Assembly (NCBI GenBank): GCA_963663145.1
Contig: OY760134.1
Coordinates: 2,356,001 to 2,420,000 of the forward strand
Length of the DNA: 64,000 nucleotides
From: Azotimanducus sp963663145
GTDB lineage: Bacteria > Pseudomonadota > Gammaproteobacteria > Pseudomonadales > Azotimanducaceae
Direction: 5' to 3'
Under the pieces are notes generated by a model. The model saw only the letters and a program-made list of their open reading frames with translations. It did not search any database and was not told the DNA's origin. This document shows positions 56,084-64,000 of the stretch, one piece after another. Numbering within the stretch: position 1 is the stretch's first letter; the number at the start of each line of letters is the position of its first letter. Both the position numbers and the translations under genes were made by a program.

Positions 56084-56357
56084 GCAAAACTGAGTGTTTG
56101 CTCGGGTCGCCATAATCCGCGGGCTAAGCTGGTATCCACGGAAGAACCTCTCAGATTGTTTGACAATAGAAGGGTGACGAACGGAGTAAAACCACGTTTG
56201 CAGTTCCTGGGGTGTTCCTTCCGCCGATATGGCGCTTGAATTATCCCTGCTTGTCCGCGAAATGTTGAACGATAAGTAAGAAACGCTTGGGCTATTGGGA
56301 GCTGGGGAGACTAGCACGGCGTGCCGGTTGTTCAATGCGCTCACACGCTTGCGGTGC
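56084..56357. other. Convergent intergenic region
   Basis: Between the 3' ends of the DUF262 gene and the DGQHR gene. No gene or obvious terminator hairpin was seen. Confidence 0.4.
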
Positions 56358-57614
56358 CTAAATGACGCGTGCTGGCAATTCCAAGGACTGGTCACCAACT
56401 TCGTTTCTATATCGCTGCAGCAGTTGCGTCTCTTCGATCTGCGGCCGGCCCAACATGTGCAGCAGCAGCAACAGCAAGTTCGTTGTAGAGAACCGGCGAA
56501 TTGTCCGCGTACTCGCATTCCACATTAGCCTTTTGAACGGGAATTCATCTAGGGAGGTCGGGAGTTTCGCTGTTTCGGCTACGGCCTGGGAAAGCGCCAT
56601 ATCATGTGAGAGTTTCGCGACTAAGGTCACGAAGGTACGCAGGCCAGCGGGACGGAACAGTACACTTCGATCACGGTACTCACTAACAATCGGCTCGGTA
56701 TGTTTCGCGGAGAAAAACTCCGCCAATTCCGGGAACCCGAGCTGAAGCTCGTTGAATAGGCGACGCGCAGCCCGATAGTAAGCAACTAGCTCATTTTCTT
56801 GAGGCCTTGACTTTTTCAGCTTGACGGGAGACGACGGCAATCCAGTGTGTGCCTTAGTGAACCAAGTGTAGAGGATATCGTATAAGCTAACGATCGTCGT
56901 CAAGCTGGTATGGTTAGACTTCGGCATGTTGCTTGACGCTACGAAGGCGATGCGGTCGCCGCCGAACATATCTGGATTCTCATCGATTAGCCATCGCACA
57001 GTCAGCGCCATGACATCATCTTCATCGAGCGCGATGATGTCAAATTTGGAGACCGGTTTGGCGGTCTTGTTTAAAGTGGTAAATAGACGGCGGGTTCTCT
57101 TCAAGCCCTGGTCGGTCGTTTGGTGTGCAACGAATATGACTGGGACCTGCTCTTTTCGCGCATTAGGCTCAGCCCGCTCCATCGATCTCTTGATTCCCGA
57201 CAGTCGATGCTGGCCGTCAAGTGCAAAGAGATTTTCGTCGCCGCGCAACGTAAGAAAACCGACGGATAACATGGTTTCTTCCGTCAGGCGACTTAGTTCC
57301 TCTGACTCTCCCTTACCCTGGACATTGGTGAGAGCGTGCCAGTTTGGTTTGCCGCCATAGGTGGCGATGACGAGCGCGTTGAACAGGCGGTCCGATTGAG
57401 TCTTGAGGTATTCTGCGATTTCCTTGGATCTCCCCCTGTTTAGCTGGCGTTGAATCATCTCCGAAAGACGTTCGCTCTTGTGTAGCTCGTTCGCGTAGTT
57501 CACACGAGCGGCGATGGTGGGGAAGTCCATCAGGCAGCAGTAGTAAACCCAATCTCCCATCATGCCCCGTAAAGCAGGAAGAACGATTGATCCGGCGATT
57601 GGATTGCCCGCCAT
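56358..57614 (-). CDS. DndB-like DGQHR-domain protein
   Basis: 418 aa. It starts SIVLPALRGMMGDWVYYCCL.., then IQRQLNRGRSKEIAEYL, and has FALDGQHRLSGIKR near residue 130, the DGQHR signature of DndB family proteins. DndB regulates phosphorothioation loci and binds DNA. The ATG overlaps the stop of the GIY-YIG gene upstream (TAATG), so the two form an operon on the strand opposite to the sulfur operon. Full length for the family. It is the strongest link of this region to Dnd-type biology. Confidence 0.8.
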   Translation of the reverse strand: MAGNPIAGSIVLPALRGMMGDWVYYCCLMDFPTIAARVNYANELHKSERLSEMIQRQLNRGRSKEIAEYLKTQSDRLFNALVIATYGGKPNWHALTNVQGKGESEELSRLTEETMLSVGFLTLRGDENLFALDGQHRLSGIKRSMERAEPNARKEQVPVIFVAHQTTDQGLKRTRRLFTTLNKTAKPVSKFDIIALDEDDVMALTVRWLIDENPDMFGGDRIAFVASSNMPKSNHTSLTTIVSLYDILYTWFTKAHTGLPSSPVKLKKSRPQENELVAYYRAARRLFNELQLGFPELAEFFSAKHTEPIVSEYRDRSVLFRPAGLRTFVTLVAKLSHDMALSQAVAETAKLPTSLDEFPFKRLMWNASTRTIRRFSTTNLLLLLLHMLGRPQIEETQLLQRYRNEVGDQSLELPARVI

Positions 57615-58177
57615 TAGAACGCGCTCTTTTTCCGACTTGTGCCTGATTCCATATCGTTCTTGCAGCAGGGCGGCAGAAAGGCCGTGATTAGACGCCGTTC
57701 AAGAGCTTGGAGATCGGCCGATGAGAAATTGTCGTCCACCGGCGAAAAATGAAATCGCAGTAGCTCTTTCCATCGGCCGATCATTCTCTCTATCATCGGT
57801 CGATTATCGATTTTGCTCTCATTGAAATAGTCGTTGTATCGATCCCGCAGGGATCGATTGGAGTCTTTACCGGCAATGCCAATGTACACAATGTAGCCGT
57901 TTGGGGGCAGGAAATTCCGTTGGTCAGATATGACGAAGGCGTAGATACCTCGTTTGTCATTGGGAACGCGATCAATTTCGTCCTTACCATACTTGATTGA
58001 ATTCCAACTAATGGGATTCTCGGAAGGCTTTAGTTCGAGGATTTTCTTTGTGTTCAATACGAATTCAAGCTCGTATCCTGGGATTTCCAAGGTGGCCGCG
58101 TCCAATTTTCTCTCTAGACGATCAAAGTCTATAGATCCGTAGTTGCCTTTGTCGGCAGCGGAAGGTGTGCTTGCCAT
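57614..58177 (-). CDS. GIY-YIG nuclease
   Basis: 187 aa from the ATG at 58177 (an in-frame GTG at 58234 is an alternative). The core reads KRGIYAFVIS..NGYIVYIGIAGKD, the GIY and YIG elements with a usual gap, then LRDRYNDYF (catalytic Arg) and LQALERRLITAF (catalytic Glu). A small endonuclease. It is the first gene of the pair with the DndB-like protein. It probably acts as the DNA-cleaving partner, though which DNA it cuts is not shown by the sequence. Confidence 0.8.
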   Translation of the reverse strand: MASTPSAADKGNYGSIDFDRLERKLDAATLEIPGYELEFVLNTKKILELKPSENPISWNSIKYGKDEIDRVPNDKRGIYAFVISDQRNFLPPNGYIVYIGIAGKDSNRSLRDRYNDYFNESKIDNRPMIERMIGRWKELLRFHFSPVDDNFSSADLQALERRLITAFLPPCCKNDMESGTSRKKSAF

Positions 58178-58225
58178 AGTTTGGTATCGATCTCGTTCTG
58201 GTGTGGCGCTTGGAGCGTGCTCTAA

Positions 58226-58522
58226 GTGAAACACTCACAGCGTATCACCGAGCAATGGGAGACAGAGTCACCAAGAGCTGACGACGGTCTATTTCCGAGA
58301 TCTGGATTGTACCTTACAGATGTTGAGGGCGACCGCCTATGGATCGGTAAAATGCTCCAGCGAACATCTGAAGTGCGTGCGGCCGTTTGTTCCCCGTGAG
58401 ATCCAATCAAGGGTTCGCACACCCGGCGGAAGCAGAACAAGTCAGAATTCGTACCGATGTCCGATCGCCGTCGTCTGGACGTTACTTTTCGAGAGGTTGG
58501 GGGAGCGGACGGTGCGTCTTGA
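58226..58522 (+). pseudogene. Small plus-strand ORF with one in-frame TGA
   Basis: From a GTG (GGAG site ten bases before) the frame gives KHSQRITEQWETESP, GLYLTDVEGDRLWIGKMLQ and RTSEVRAAVCSP, then TGA, then continues open for another 40 codons (DPIKGSHTRRKQNKSEF..). The protein-like composition on both sides suggests a gene or gene fragment with a nonsense change. No family recognised. The rest of 58523-58688 shows no gene. Confidence 0.35.
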
Positions 58523-58688
58523 TGGTTTACGCGGATTCTAATCTGCCCAATGAAGACCGAACCAACTTGTTGGCCAGTCATCAATCCATCAAATGGACCG
58601 AATTCAGCGAGGCGCACTCAAACTCGCGAGCACGCTCCTCACGGATAGGTTCTGCACTTGGAGCTTAATCTTCCCTTGCCAAATCAAC

Positions 58689-60089
58689 TCATCCATTCCT
58701 TATCTTTATTTTGCCCCAGTCCTCAGGAGGTCCCTCCTTCGACATCTTGAAGAACGTCCTTTTAGCAATGTCAAACCTCGCATCAAAAGCCTCTTAGTTT
58801 TTCTCAGGCGTTGTCTGTTCCTATCTGTTGTGTACGCTTGCAGACCGTTCGTCGTAGAACCTTCTAACGCTTTCCTTGAGACGCTCACAGCTTTCCGGGT
58901 CGGTTCCGAGATACGCAGAGACACGGTTTTGCAGTTTCCTTGAGGAGCCGTCCTTTCGTATGTCGCACATCTGCTCCAGTGCTATGGCAAGAGGAACGAA
59001 TCTGGATTTAGCCGCGAAACGTCCCTGGGTGGCGAGCGATTCGGAGAGTTTGGCAAGAACGGACGCAAAACTCCCAAATTGCCTTCGTCCTTTGCCCGAC
59101 AACGCCGCTCTTGCTCGGGAGAGAGCGTCCGGTGTCAATGCGGGACACAATTCGACCTCGCGAAACCCTTGGGCGGAGCGGATGTTGGAGTAGCCACTCG
59201 AACCGTGCTTTCGACTAAGCAGTAAGGATGCGGATCGGTTGATGCAGTTAGCGAACGCAGCAATGGGAATCGCAGGCGTGGAGTGAGCCAGTGAGAGAAC
59301 GTCTATGAACATGATGGCAGAGTTGAAGAACAGGTTTGGATTTTGGGCGGCGGATTGTCTTGGGTGGTTAGCCTTTGACAGTTGGGTGTTCCATCGAAAG
59401 GGTTGAACGACTGCGCCGATTGATCGAAAGTTGTGGAACAAAGATCCTGGAGGCGCGAGCTTCTCAACTTGTTTCTTGTCCAGGAATGCAACCAGTTCCT
59501 TGAAAGGGAGTATCGCCATTCCGGTTTCGATACAGACTGGTTCGGTCAAGTCTAGGCCCCAGAACAGTACTGCGTGAATCCCGTGATTTATCTCAGTCGG
59601 CAATTCGAGGGGTTCCGCATTGGTGTCTTGCATTAGAAGCAAGTTCAGTTCACAAGCCACCTTATGAAATCGATCACCAGATAGACGTGTGGCGCGCGTA
59701 GTTAATCCTGCGATCAAGTCTGTTAAGGACGTACGGCCTCCTGAATCTGGGACCTGCACCCAGAAGTCGTCTCGGCCAACAATCTGACCAACTGCTCTTT
59801 CTATGGCTGGGTGCGACATCAGAGCGTATCGAATTAGATTCAGAATTTCGATGAGCGGCCTGAAGGGTTCTCCGATTTCGCTGTTATCGTAGGCCATGGA
59901 ATACATGTCTCGGAGATCGTCCAGCAAGGAATCCGGTGAAATGCCGCTTGGCCCCTCGCTCACAACATGGGTGCGCGGATTCTGCTTCCAGTATTCGTTT
60001 AGGAAGGGATCTAGTGAGTATTCTAGGGGGCTAAGCGCCTTGCCTAGTTTGTCGATCCAGGCATTGGGGCTGAAGGTTGTTGCATTCAT
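58689..60089 (-). pseudogene. HEPN/ApeA-like protein with two in-frame stops before a conserved-looking C-terminal tail
   Basis: The first 422 codons end with VRRFYDERSASVHNR, the Rx4H catalytic motif of Apea-type HEPN domains, where TAG (58821-58823) stops the frame. In the same frame the DNA continues EQTTPEKN, TAA, then EAFDARFDIAKRTFFKMSKEG and PPEDWGK to a TGA at 58689, which is just what follows that motif in intact relatives. The N-terminal half is helical with no clear domain. The gene is probably a former HEPN RNase, now lacking the last helices. It is divergent from the AAA_13 gene. Confidence 0.7.
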
Positions 60090-60372
60090 AGGCTAGTGTA
60101 CTACCGGCTCGCGTGTGGTAGACCTCTGTCGGCGTAAGCGTAGCAATAGCTCTCAGATAAAGACAGATCAGTGTTGAATCTCGTGGCGACTCACTGCTAT
60201 AGATCACTGTGTCAGCCTCTCCGGCAAACCACTCGGACTTGGCTTCGCTTAGACTAGAGAGCGTCCGTATCTGGACATATGTTCGCACCAGGATTTCTAT
60301 TTCGTGCGGTACACGTCTTAGCCCTGTCTGGACAGTGGCACAACAATTCATTAGAAGCCAAGTGGGTGATTG

Positions 60373-62586
60373 ATGCAGAAACTAAAGGTACACCTAGAGA
60401 ACTGCTATGGAATCAGACAATTTGATGAAGAGTTTGATTTCTCAAAGAGAAAGGCGGTGTTGATTTACGCACCTAATGGAATGATGAAGAGCTCTTTCGC
60501 AAGAACCTTTAGGGATCTAAGTCGAGGAGAAGAATCGAAAGACCTCGCCTATCCGGAGCGAATCACGACTAGGGACATAAGAAACGAAGATAGCGACCCC
60601 GTCACCGCGGAAGGAGTGTTTGTAATAGAACCCATAAATCCTTCGTACGAATCTAATCGCATTTCTACGCTGTTGGCAGACGACTCACTGAAAGGTGAGT
60701 ACGACAGTATTCTCAGAGAAATAGATCAAAAGAAAGCAAGTCTCATGAAAGCTCTCGTAGCAACGTCAGGAGTGCGAAGGGGGCTGGAAGACATTATTTC
60801 AATGACGTTTACTAGACGGTCTGACAACCTGTTGCGCGCGTTCGACAGAGTCAAGGTTGAAGTCTATGAGGAACGAGAAGATCCGCTACTTGTCGACACG
60901 AAATACAACTGGATTTTCAATGACAAGATTCAAGATTTCTTGAACGACGAAGATATGAGGATCGCACTCAACGAATATACGGAGACGTATGATTCCCTCT
61001 TGAAGAGCTCAAGATTCCTCAAGCGTGGTGTGTTCAATCACTATCAAGCGAGCGAAATCGCGAAGCAACTAAAGAATCACGGGTTCTTTCAGGCCGAGCA
61101 TCAGATTCTCCTTAATTCAAAAGCAGAGAGCATCAAAGTCGATTCAGAAGCAGGACTTCAAGCAATCATTCAAGAAGAACTTGACACTATCCTTTCCGAC
61201 CCTCGTCTAAAGTCCTCGTTCGAGGCAATAGAGAGAAAGCTAACAACCAAAGAGTTGAGAGGATTTAGAGAGTATCTGCTGGAACACCAAACCATAATTC
61301 CTCGACTTATTGATCCGGAGTTATTGAAGCAGGATCTATTGAAATCCTATTTGATGGCTCATCGCACGGAATTTAAGGCACTGATGGATGAGTACGAGAG
61401 TGGCAAGGTACGAATTGATGAGATTACGAATCAAGCCTCAAATCAGGCAACTAGGTGGCAAGAAGTCATTAACATTTTCAATCGGAGATTCTCGGTGCCG
61501 TTCAAAGTTGGCATCGAGAACAAAGAAGATGTGATTTTGAAAAAGGTGACTCCGAACATTGTCTTTAGCTTTGAAGATGAAACGTCGGTTGCGAAAGAGA
61601 TGGAGCGTCCTCAGTTGCTCGACATATTGAGCAGCGGGGAAACCAGGGCGCTGTACATTCTCAATATCATCTTCGAGATTGAGGCAAGAATAAACGACCA
61701 AATTCCAACGGTGTTTGTAATTGACGACATTGCCGATTCATTCGATTACAAGAACAAATACGCAATCGTCGAGTATTTGGCGGACATTCTTTTACAAGGA
61801 GATTTCCGTCAGATCATCTTAACTCACAATTACGACTTCTACCGCACTGTATGGCGCCGCCTTGAGCTTGGCGGCTCGAACTTTCACGTATCCAGATCCT
61901 CGGAGGGCATATCCCTCATCAGAGAAGCGATGTACTCCGACCCCTTTCAGAAGTGGCGTTCACAAGGCGAAGCTCTTGGGGTGGATAATTCGATAGCGTT
62001 GGCAGCGATGATCCCTTTCGCCAGAAATCTGGCCGAATACTGTGGGCGCGAAAGTGAATATGAAGACTTGACAAGTCTGCTTCACGTCAAGCCAGACCGC
62101 GACCAAATGTCTATTGCCGAGCTCCTGCAAATATTCAAGCGAATCTTTAGCGGAAGTGAGTTCAATTCTGATCGCGACGAGAATACGAAAGTGAAGGAAT
62201 TGATACTAGAAACAGCAGAATCCATATCAAACTCACAGGAATCGGCACTTGCACTTGACAGAAAGCTAGTGCTGTCGATCGCAATTCGGCTTGTGGCTGA
62301 ACAGTTTATTATCGATTTGATTAATGATGATGAGTGGGTGAGGACAATAGGTGGGAATCAAACTGGTAAGCTCATTCGACGCTTCAAGACTAAGCTCGGT
62401 AACGAGCAAAAGTTCGAACCGCTTGTCGGGCTCTTTGATCGAGTGAACTTGATGACGCCCGAGAACATTCACCTAAACTCTTTCATGTATGAGCCGATAT
62501 TGGACATGTCTTCGGAACATCTGTGTGATTTGTACAGGGACGTAATTGATGCCCAGAAAGGTTGGTCCGCGGCCCAGACGGCGTGA
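60373..62586 (+). CDS. AAA_13-type ATPase (RloC/PrrC-related fold)
   Basis: 737 aa from the ATG at 60373. Walker A-like YAPNGMMKSSFARTF is the typical variant of the AAA_13 family. A long helical middle follows. The C-terminal ATPase half has a signature DILSSGETRALYIL and Walker B PTVFVIDDIADSFDY, then ILTHNYDFYRTVW. Family members sense DNA damage or phage and trigger an effector; no separate nuclease domain is seen here. The HEPN gene diverges from it across 283 bp and may be its partner. The gene is noticeably A/T-richer than the core genes, which suggests transfer. Confidence 0.8.
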   Translation: MQKLKVHLENCYGIRQFDEEFDFSKRKAVLIYAPNGMMKSSFARTFRDLSRGEESKDLAYPERITTRDIRNEDSDPVTAEGVFVIEPINPSYESNRISTLLADDSLKGEYDSILREIDQKKASLMKALVATSGVRRGLEDIISMTFTRRSDNLLRAFDRVKVEVYEEREDPLLVDTKYNWIFNDKIQDFLNDEDMRIALNEYTETYDSLLKSSRFLKRGVFNHYQASEIAKQLKNHGFFQAEHQILLNSKAESIKVDSEAGLQAIIQEELDTILSDPRLKSSFEAIERKLTTKELRGFREYLLEHQTIIPRLIDPELLKQDLLKSYLMAHRTEFKALMDEYESGKVRIDEITNQASNQATRWQEVINIFNRRFSVPFKVGIENKEDVILKKVTPNIVFSFEDETSVAKEMERPQLLDILSSGETRALYILNIIFEIEARINDQIPTVFVIDDIADSFDYKNKYAIVEYLADILLQGDFRQIILTHNYDFYRTVWRRLELGGSNFHVSRSSEGISLIREAMYSDPFQKWRSQGEALGVDNSIALAAMIPFARNLAEYCGRESEYEDLTSLLHVKPDRDQMSIAELLQIFKRIFSGSEFNSDRDENTKVKELILETAESISNSQESALALDRKLVLSIAIRLVAEQFIIDLINDDEWVRTIGGNQTGKLIRRFKTKLGNEQKFEPLVGLFDRVNLMTPENIHLNSFMYEPILDMSSEHLCDLYRDVIDAQKGWSAAQTA

Positions 62587-63096
62587 TGAACCCTATTCTG
62601 CAATAGTTCAGAACGCACCCTCTGGTAGAAAAGCTTGAGGTGATTGGCACGTTGCAGTAGGGCAGAGTTTGTTGTTGTCGATGGAGTCGTTCATCTGCAA
62701 TTTGCCGGGACATCAGCGTCGACGCCACGTTCGCGAATGGTTTCCGGCAGGCGTAGCGGTCCGTGTCGGAATTCAACCAGGGCACTTTGCGAGCTGCTCT
62801 TGTGCTTGGCGACCTTTCCAATCACGTCATCCCACTCGCGCTTTCCGATCATCTCGGCATCCTCGGGCCACCGGCATGCGCGCGATGCCCCGGCTCTATG
62901 TACATGGAGGCAAAATCGAACAATGTGGAGAGAGTTCCGCGCTCGCACACTTGTGGTGAAACAAGTCGGTATCGCGCCCGTGATCGTCACCTCTAATGAA
63001 TCTGCTACTCGAGATACCGATGCTAGCGGCCGACAGAATGAAACGATTTCCAACAAACAGGGGAAACTCTCCGCAAGTGCCAATATTGCGCAGAAA
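62587..63096. other. Intergenic region with a possible gene remnant
   Basis: On the minus strand between about 62900 and 62691 the frame reads RACRWPEDAEMIGKREWDDV then IGKVAKHKSSSQSALVEFRHG and ends PANCR. It is protein-like but without a start, so it is probably a remnant of unknown origin. Nothing else is recognisable. Confidence 0.3.
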
Positions 63097-63939
63097 TTAA
63101 CGAAAGCTCGCTAGGTAAGATGTTGGCGATAATTCCACATGAGCATCGAGCGGGGGACGCAATTCAAAGCCTTTTGGCTCGCGAGAGAAATTCCATACCC
63201 GGAATAAACACCATTCGTCGATTCGCTCATTAGCCACCGAGAGTTCGTTCCTGGAGAGATAGAAGGGTGTTCGGCTCCATCCATTAGTGGTCTTGACCTC
63301 AATTAGGCGCGGCCTCCCATCGAGCGAGAAGCTGGCAATGTCGTATCCCGCACCATCCCCTTCCAAATCTGAAATCCACTTGACGCGGTTAGCCAGTTGA
63401 TACTTCCCTGCATCCACAAGCCGCTGAAGCTCGTAAGCAAGCACTAGTTGCTCGCCCGCACGGCCCAGAGCACGGTTTCTCTGCTCCCTGTCAGCGACGT
63501 CGAATTTTCTGACAATCGCGTTTACTTTCTCCATTGACTTCATCGAGGAATTCTCATTCGGCGGCGGTGGGTCCGAAACTGAGAGTAGGGGTGATTCCCT
63601 CAGCCTGATTGCCGAGGCGGGAAACAGAGCACGATTTAAGTGCTCTGGATGATCATCCAACCAGCGCTCAATTGCGAACACGAGCGAATTCTGAAAGTTC
63701 ATGCGGGGTTTGTACCCTGGAATCCAAACTTCACCGAGACGTTGCAGAACAGCACTGATGTTCTGATGCTTGAATTCGATAGATTTTTCCCCGCGCTGAA
63801 TAACGCGCTGGAGATTTCGGTTGTGTTCAAGTTTGCTGTATGGACGACCCGCAAGATCCTTCGCGAGCATCGCGAAATAGTCAGCAACTACAAGGTCGTT
63901 TTCTGCGTCCGACCAAGGTTTCGGGCGATCCTTTGCCAT
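63097..63939 (-). CDS. DUF3883 domain protein
   Basis: 280 aa. The C-terminal half is a DUF3883 (NOV_C) domain: GRAGEQLVLAYELQRL, GDGAGYDIASFSLDGRPRLI, then EVKTTNG, a PD-(D/E)XK-like nuclease fold with D, E and K in place. The N-terminal part (residues 1-130) resembles the helical module that often precedes it (PWSDAENDLVVADYFAML). The ATG is at 63939. These proteins are common in defence islands, acting as nucleases or DNA-end sensors. Complete. Confidence 0.85.
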   Translation of the reverse strand: MAKDRPKPWSDAENDLVVADYFAMLAKDLAGRPYSKLEHNRNLQRVIQRGEKSIEFKHQNISAVLQRLGEVWIPGYKPRMNFQNSLVFAIERWLDDHPEHLNRALFPASAIRLRESPLLSVSDPPPPNENSSMKSMEKVNAIVRKFDVADREQRNRALGRAGEQLVLAYELQRLVDAGKYQLANRVKWISDLEGDGAGYDIASFSLDGRPRLIEVKTTNGWSRTPFYLSRNELSVANERIDEWCLFRVWNFSREPKGFELRPPLDAHVELSPTSYLASFR

Positions 63940-64000
63940 GTAGTCCAGGATAGCATGGTCAAACTATTGAAACTGCGATGAAAGCATCGAGGTGCTGTGG

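Noticed and set aside
59383..59398. TTGGGTGTTCCATCG inside the HEPN gene, matching the 8974 motif copy
   Set aside because: It is inside a coding region on the other side of the window with no module boundary, and the match covers only about 15 bases.
60031..60351. A 106-codon minus-strand frame between HEPN and AAA_13 genes
   Set aside because: No ribosome site, overlaps the HEPN start, and the sequence shows no family features; treated as the shared promoter region.
1..64000. CRISPR arrays, tRNA or rRNA genes
   Set aside because: No regularly spaced direct repeats with unique spacers and no tRNA-like cloverleaf or rRNA sequence were recognised on reading; a dedicated scan was not possible.

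Overview
This 64 kb window looks like a chromosomal segment of a gammaproteobacterium of uncertain order. The best evidence is a conserved core block on the minus strand at 27.4-35.6 kb: phoH/ybeZ, ybeY, corC, lnt, leuS, lptE, holA. These genes are intact and make up the only clearly housekeeping stretch, together with a cobS/cobT-like pair and a NUDIX gene at 21.9-26.7 kb. No tRNA, rRNA or CRISPR array was seen.

Layout. 1-11.7 kb: a series of accessory genes, all on the minus strand. They include an AlbA_2/ATPase plus TrlF-type PHP-ATPase pair, a Panacea antitoxin with a small membrane protein, an AAA ATPase pair, a HEPN pair, and three copies of a coiled-coil membrane protein. Each module is preceded by a short direct repeat (GGGTGGGTGTCC as read on the plus strand), which gives the region a cassette-array look. 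11.8-18.3 kb: a cadherin/VCBS-type surface lipoprotein gene broken by about seven single-base frameshifts. 18.6-27.4 kb: a damaged Phd/PIN toxin-antitoxin pair, an outer-membrane porin, an Rpn nuclease, NUDIX, cobT, a 1.4 kb insertion bounded by a perfect 54-bp direct repeat that splits cobS from cobT, and a histidine phosphatase. 27.4-35.6 kb: core genes. 35.8-45.5 kb: two more coiled-coil copies, insertion-sequence remnants, a SLOG-like protein, a HigBA pair beside a decayed HigB copy, a three-gene TIGR04255/HTH operon and a truncated GHKL ATPase.

45.5-64 kb is a defence-like island. Its centre is a tightly overlapping plus-strand operon at 47.9-54.2 kb: a PAPS-reductase/DndC-like ATP pyrophosphatase, a cysteine desulfurase, a GHKL ATPase and two unknown proteins. 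A DUF262-HNH (SspE/GmrSD-like) protein follows. On the opposite strand are a DndB-like DGQHR protein and a GIY-YIG nuclease. This suggests a sulfur-based nucleic-acid modification and restriction system that lacks recognisable DndD/DndE or SspB/SspC partners in the window. Beyond it are a HEPN protein with two in-frame stops before a conserved-looking tail, a divergent AAA_13 ATPase and a DUF3883 protein.

A recurrent theme is single-base insertions, often in short homopolymers, that break accessory genes (8.7-19.2 kb and 45.1 kb) while the core genes stay intact. This could be pseudogene decay or local sequence error, and only reads can separate the two.
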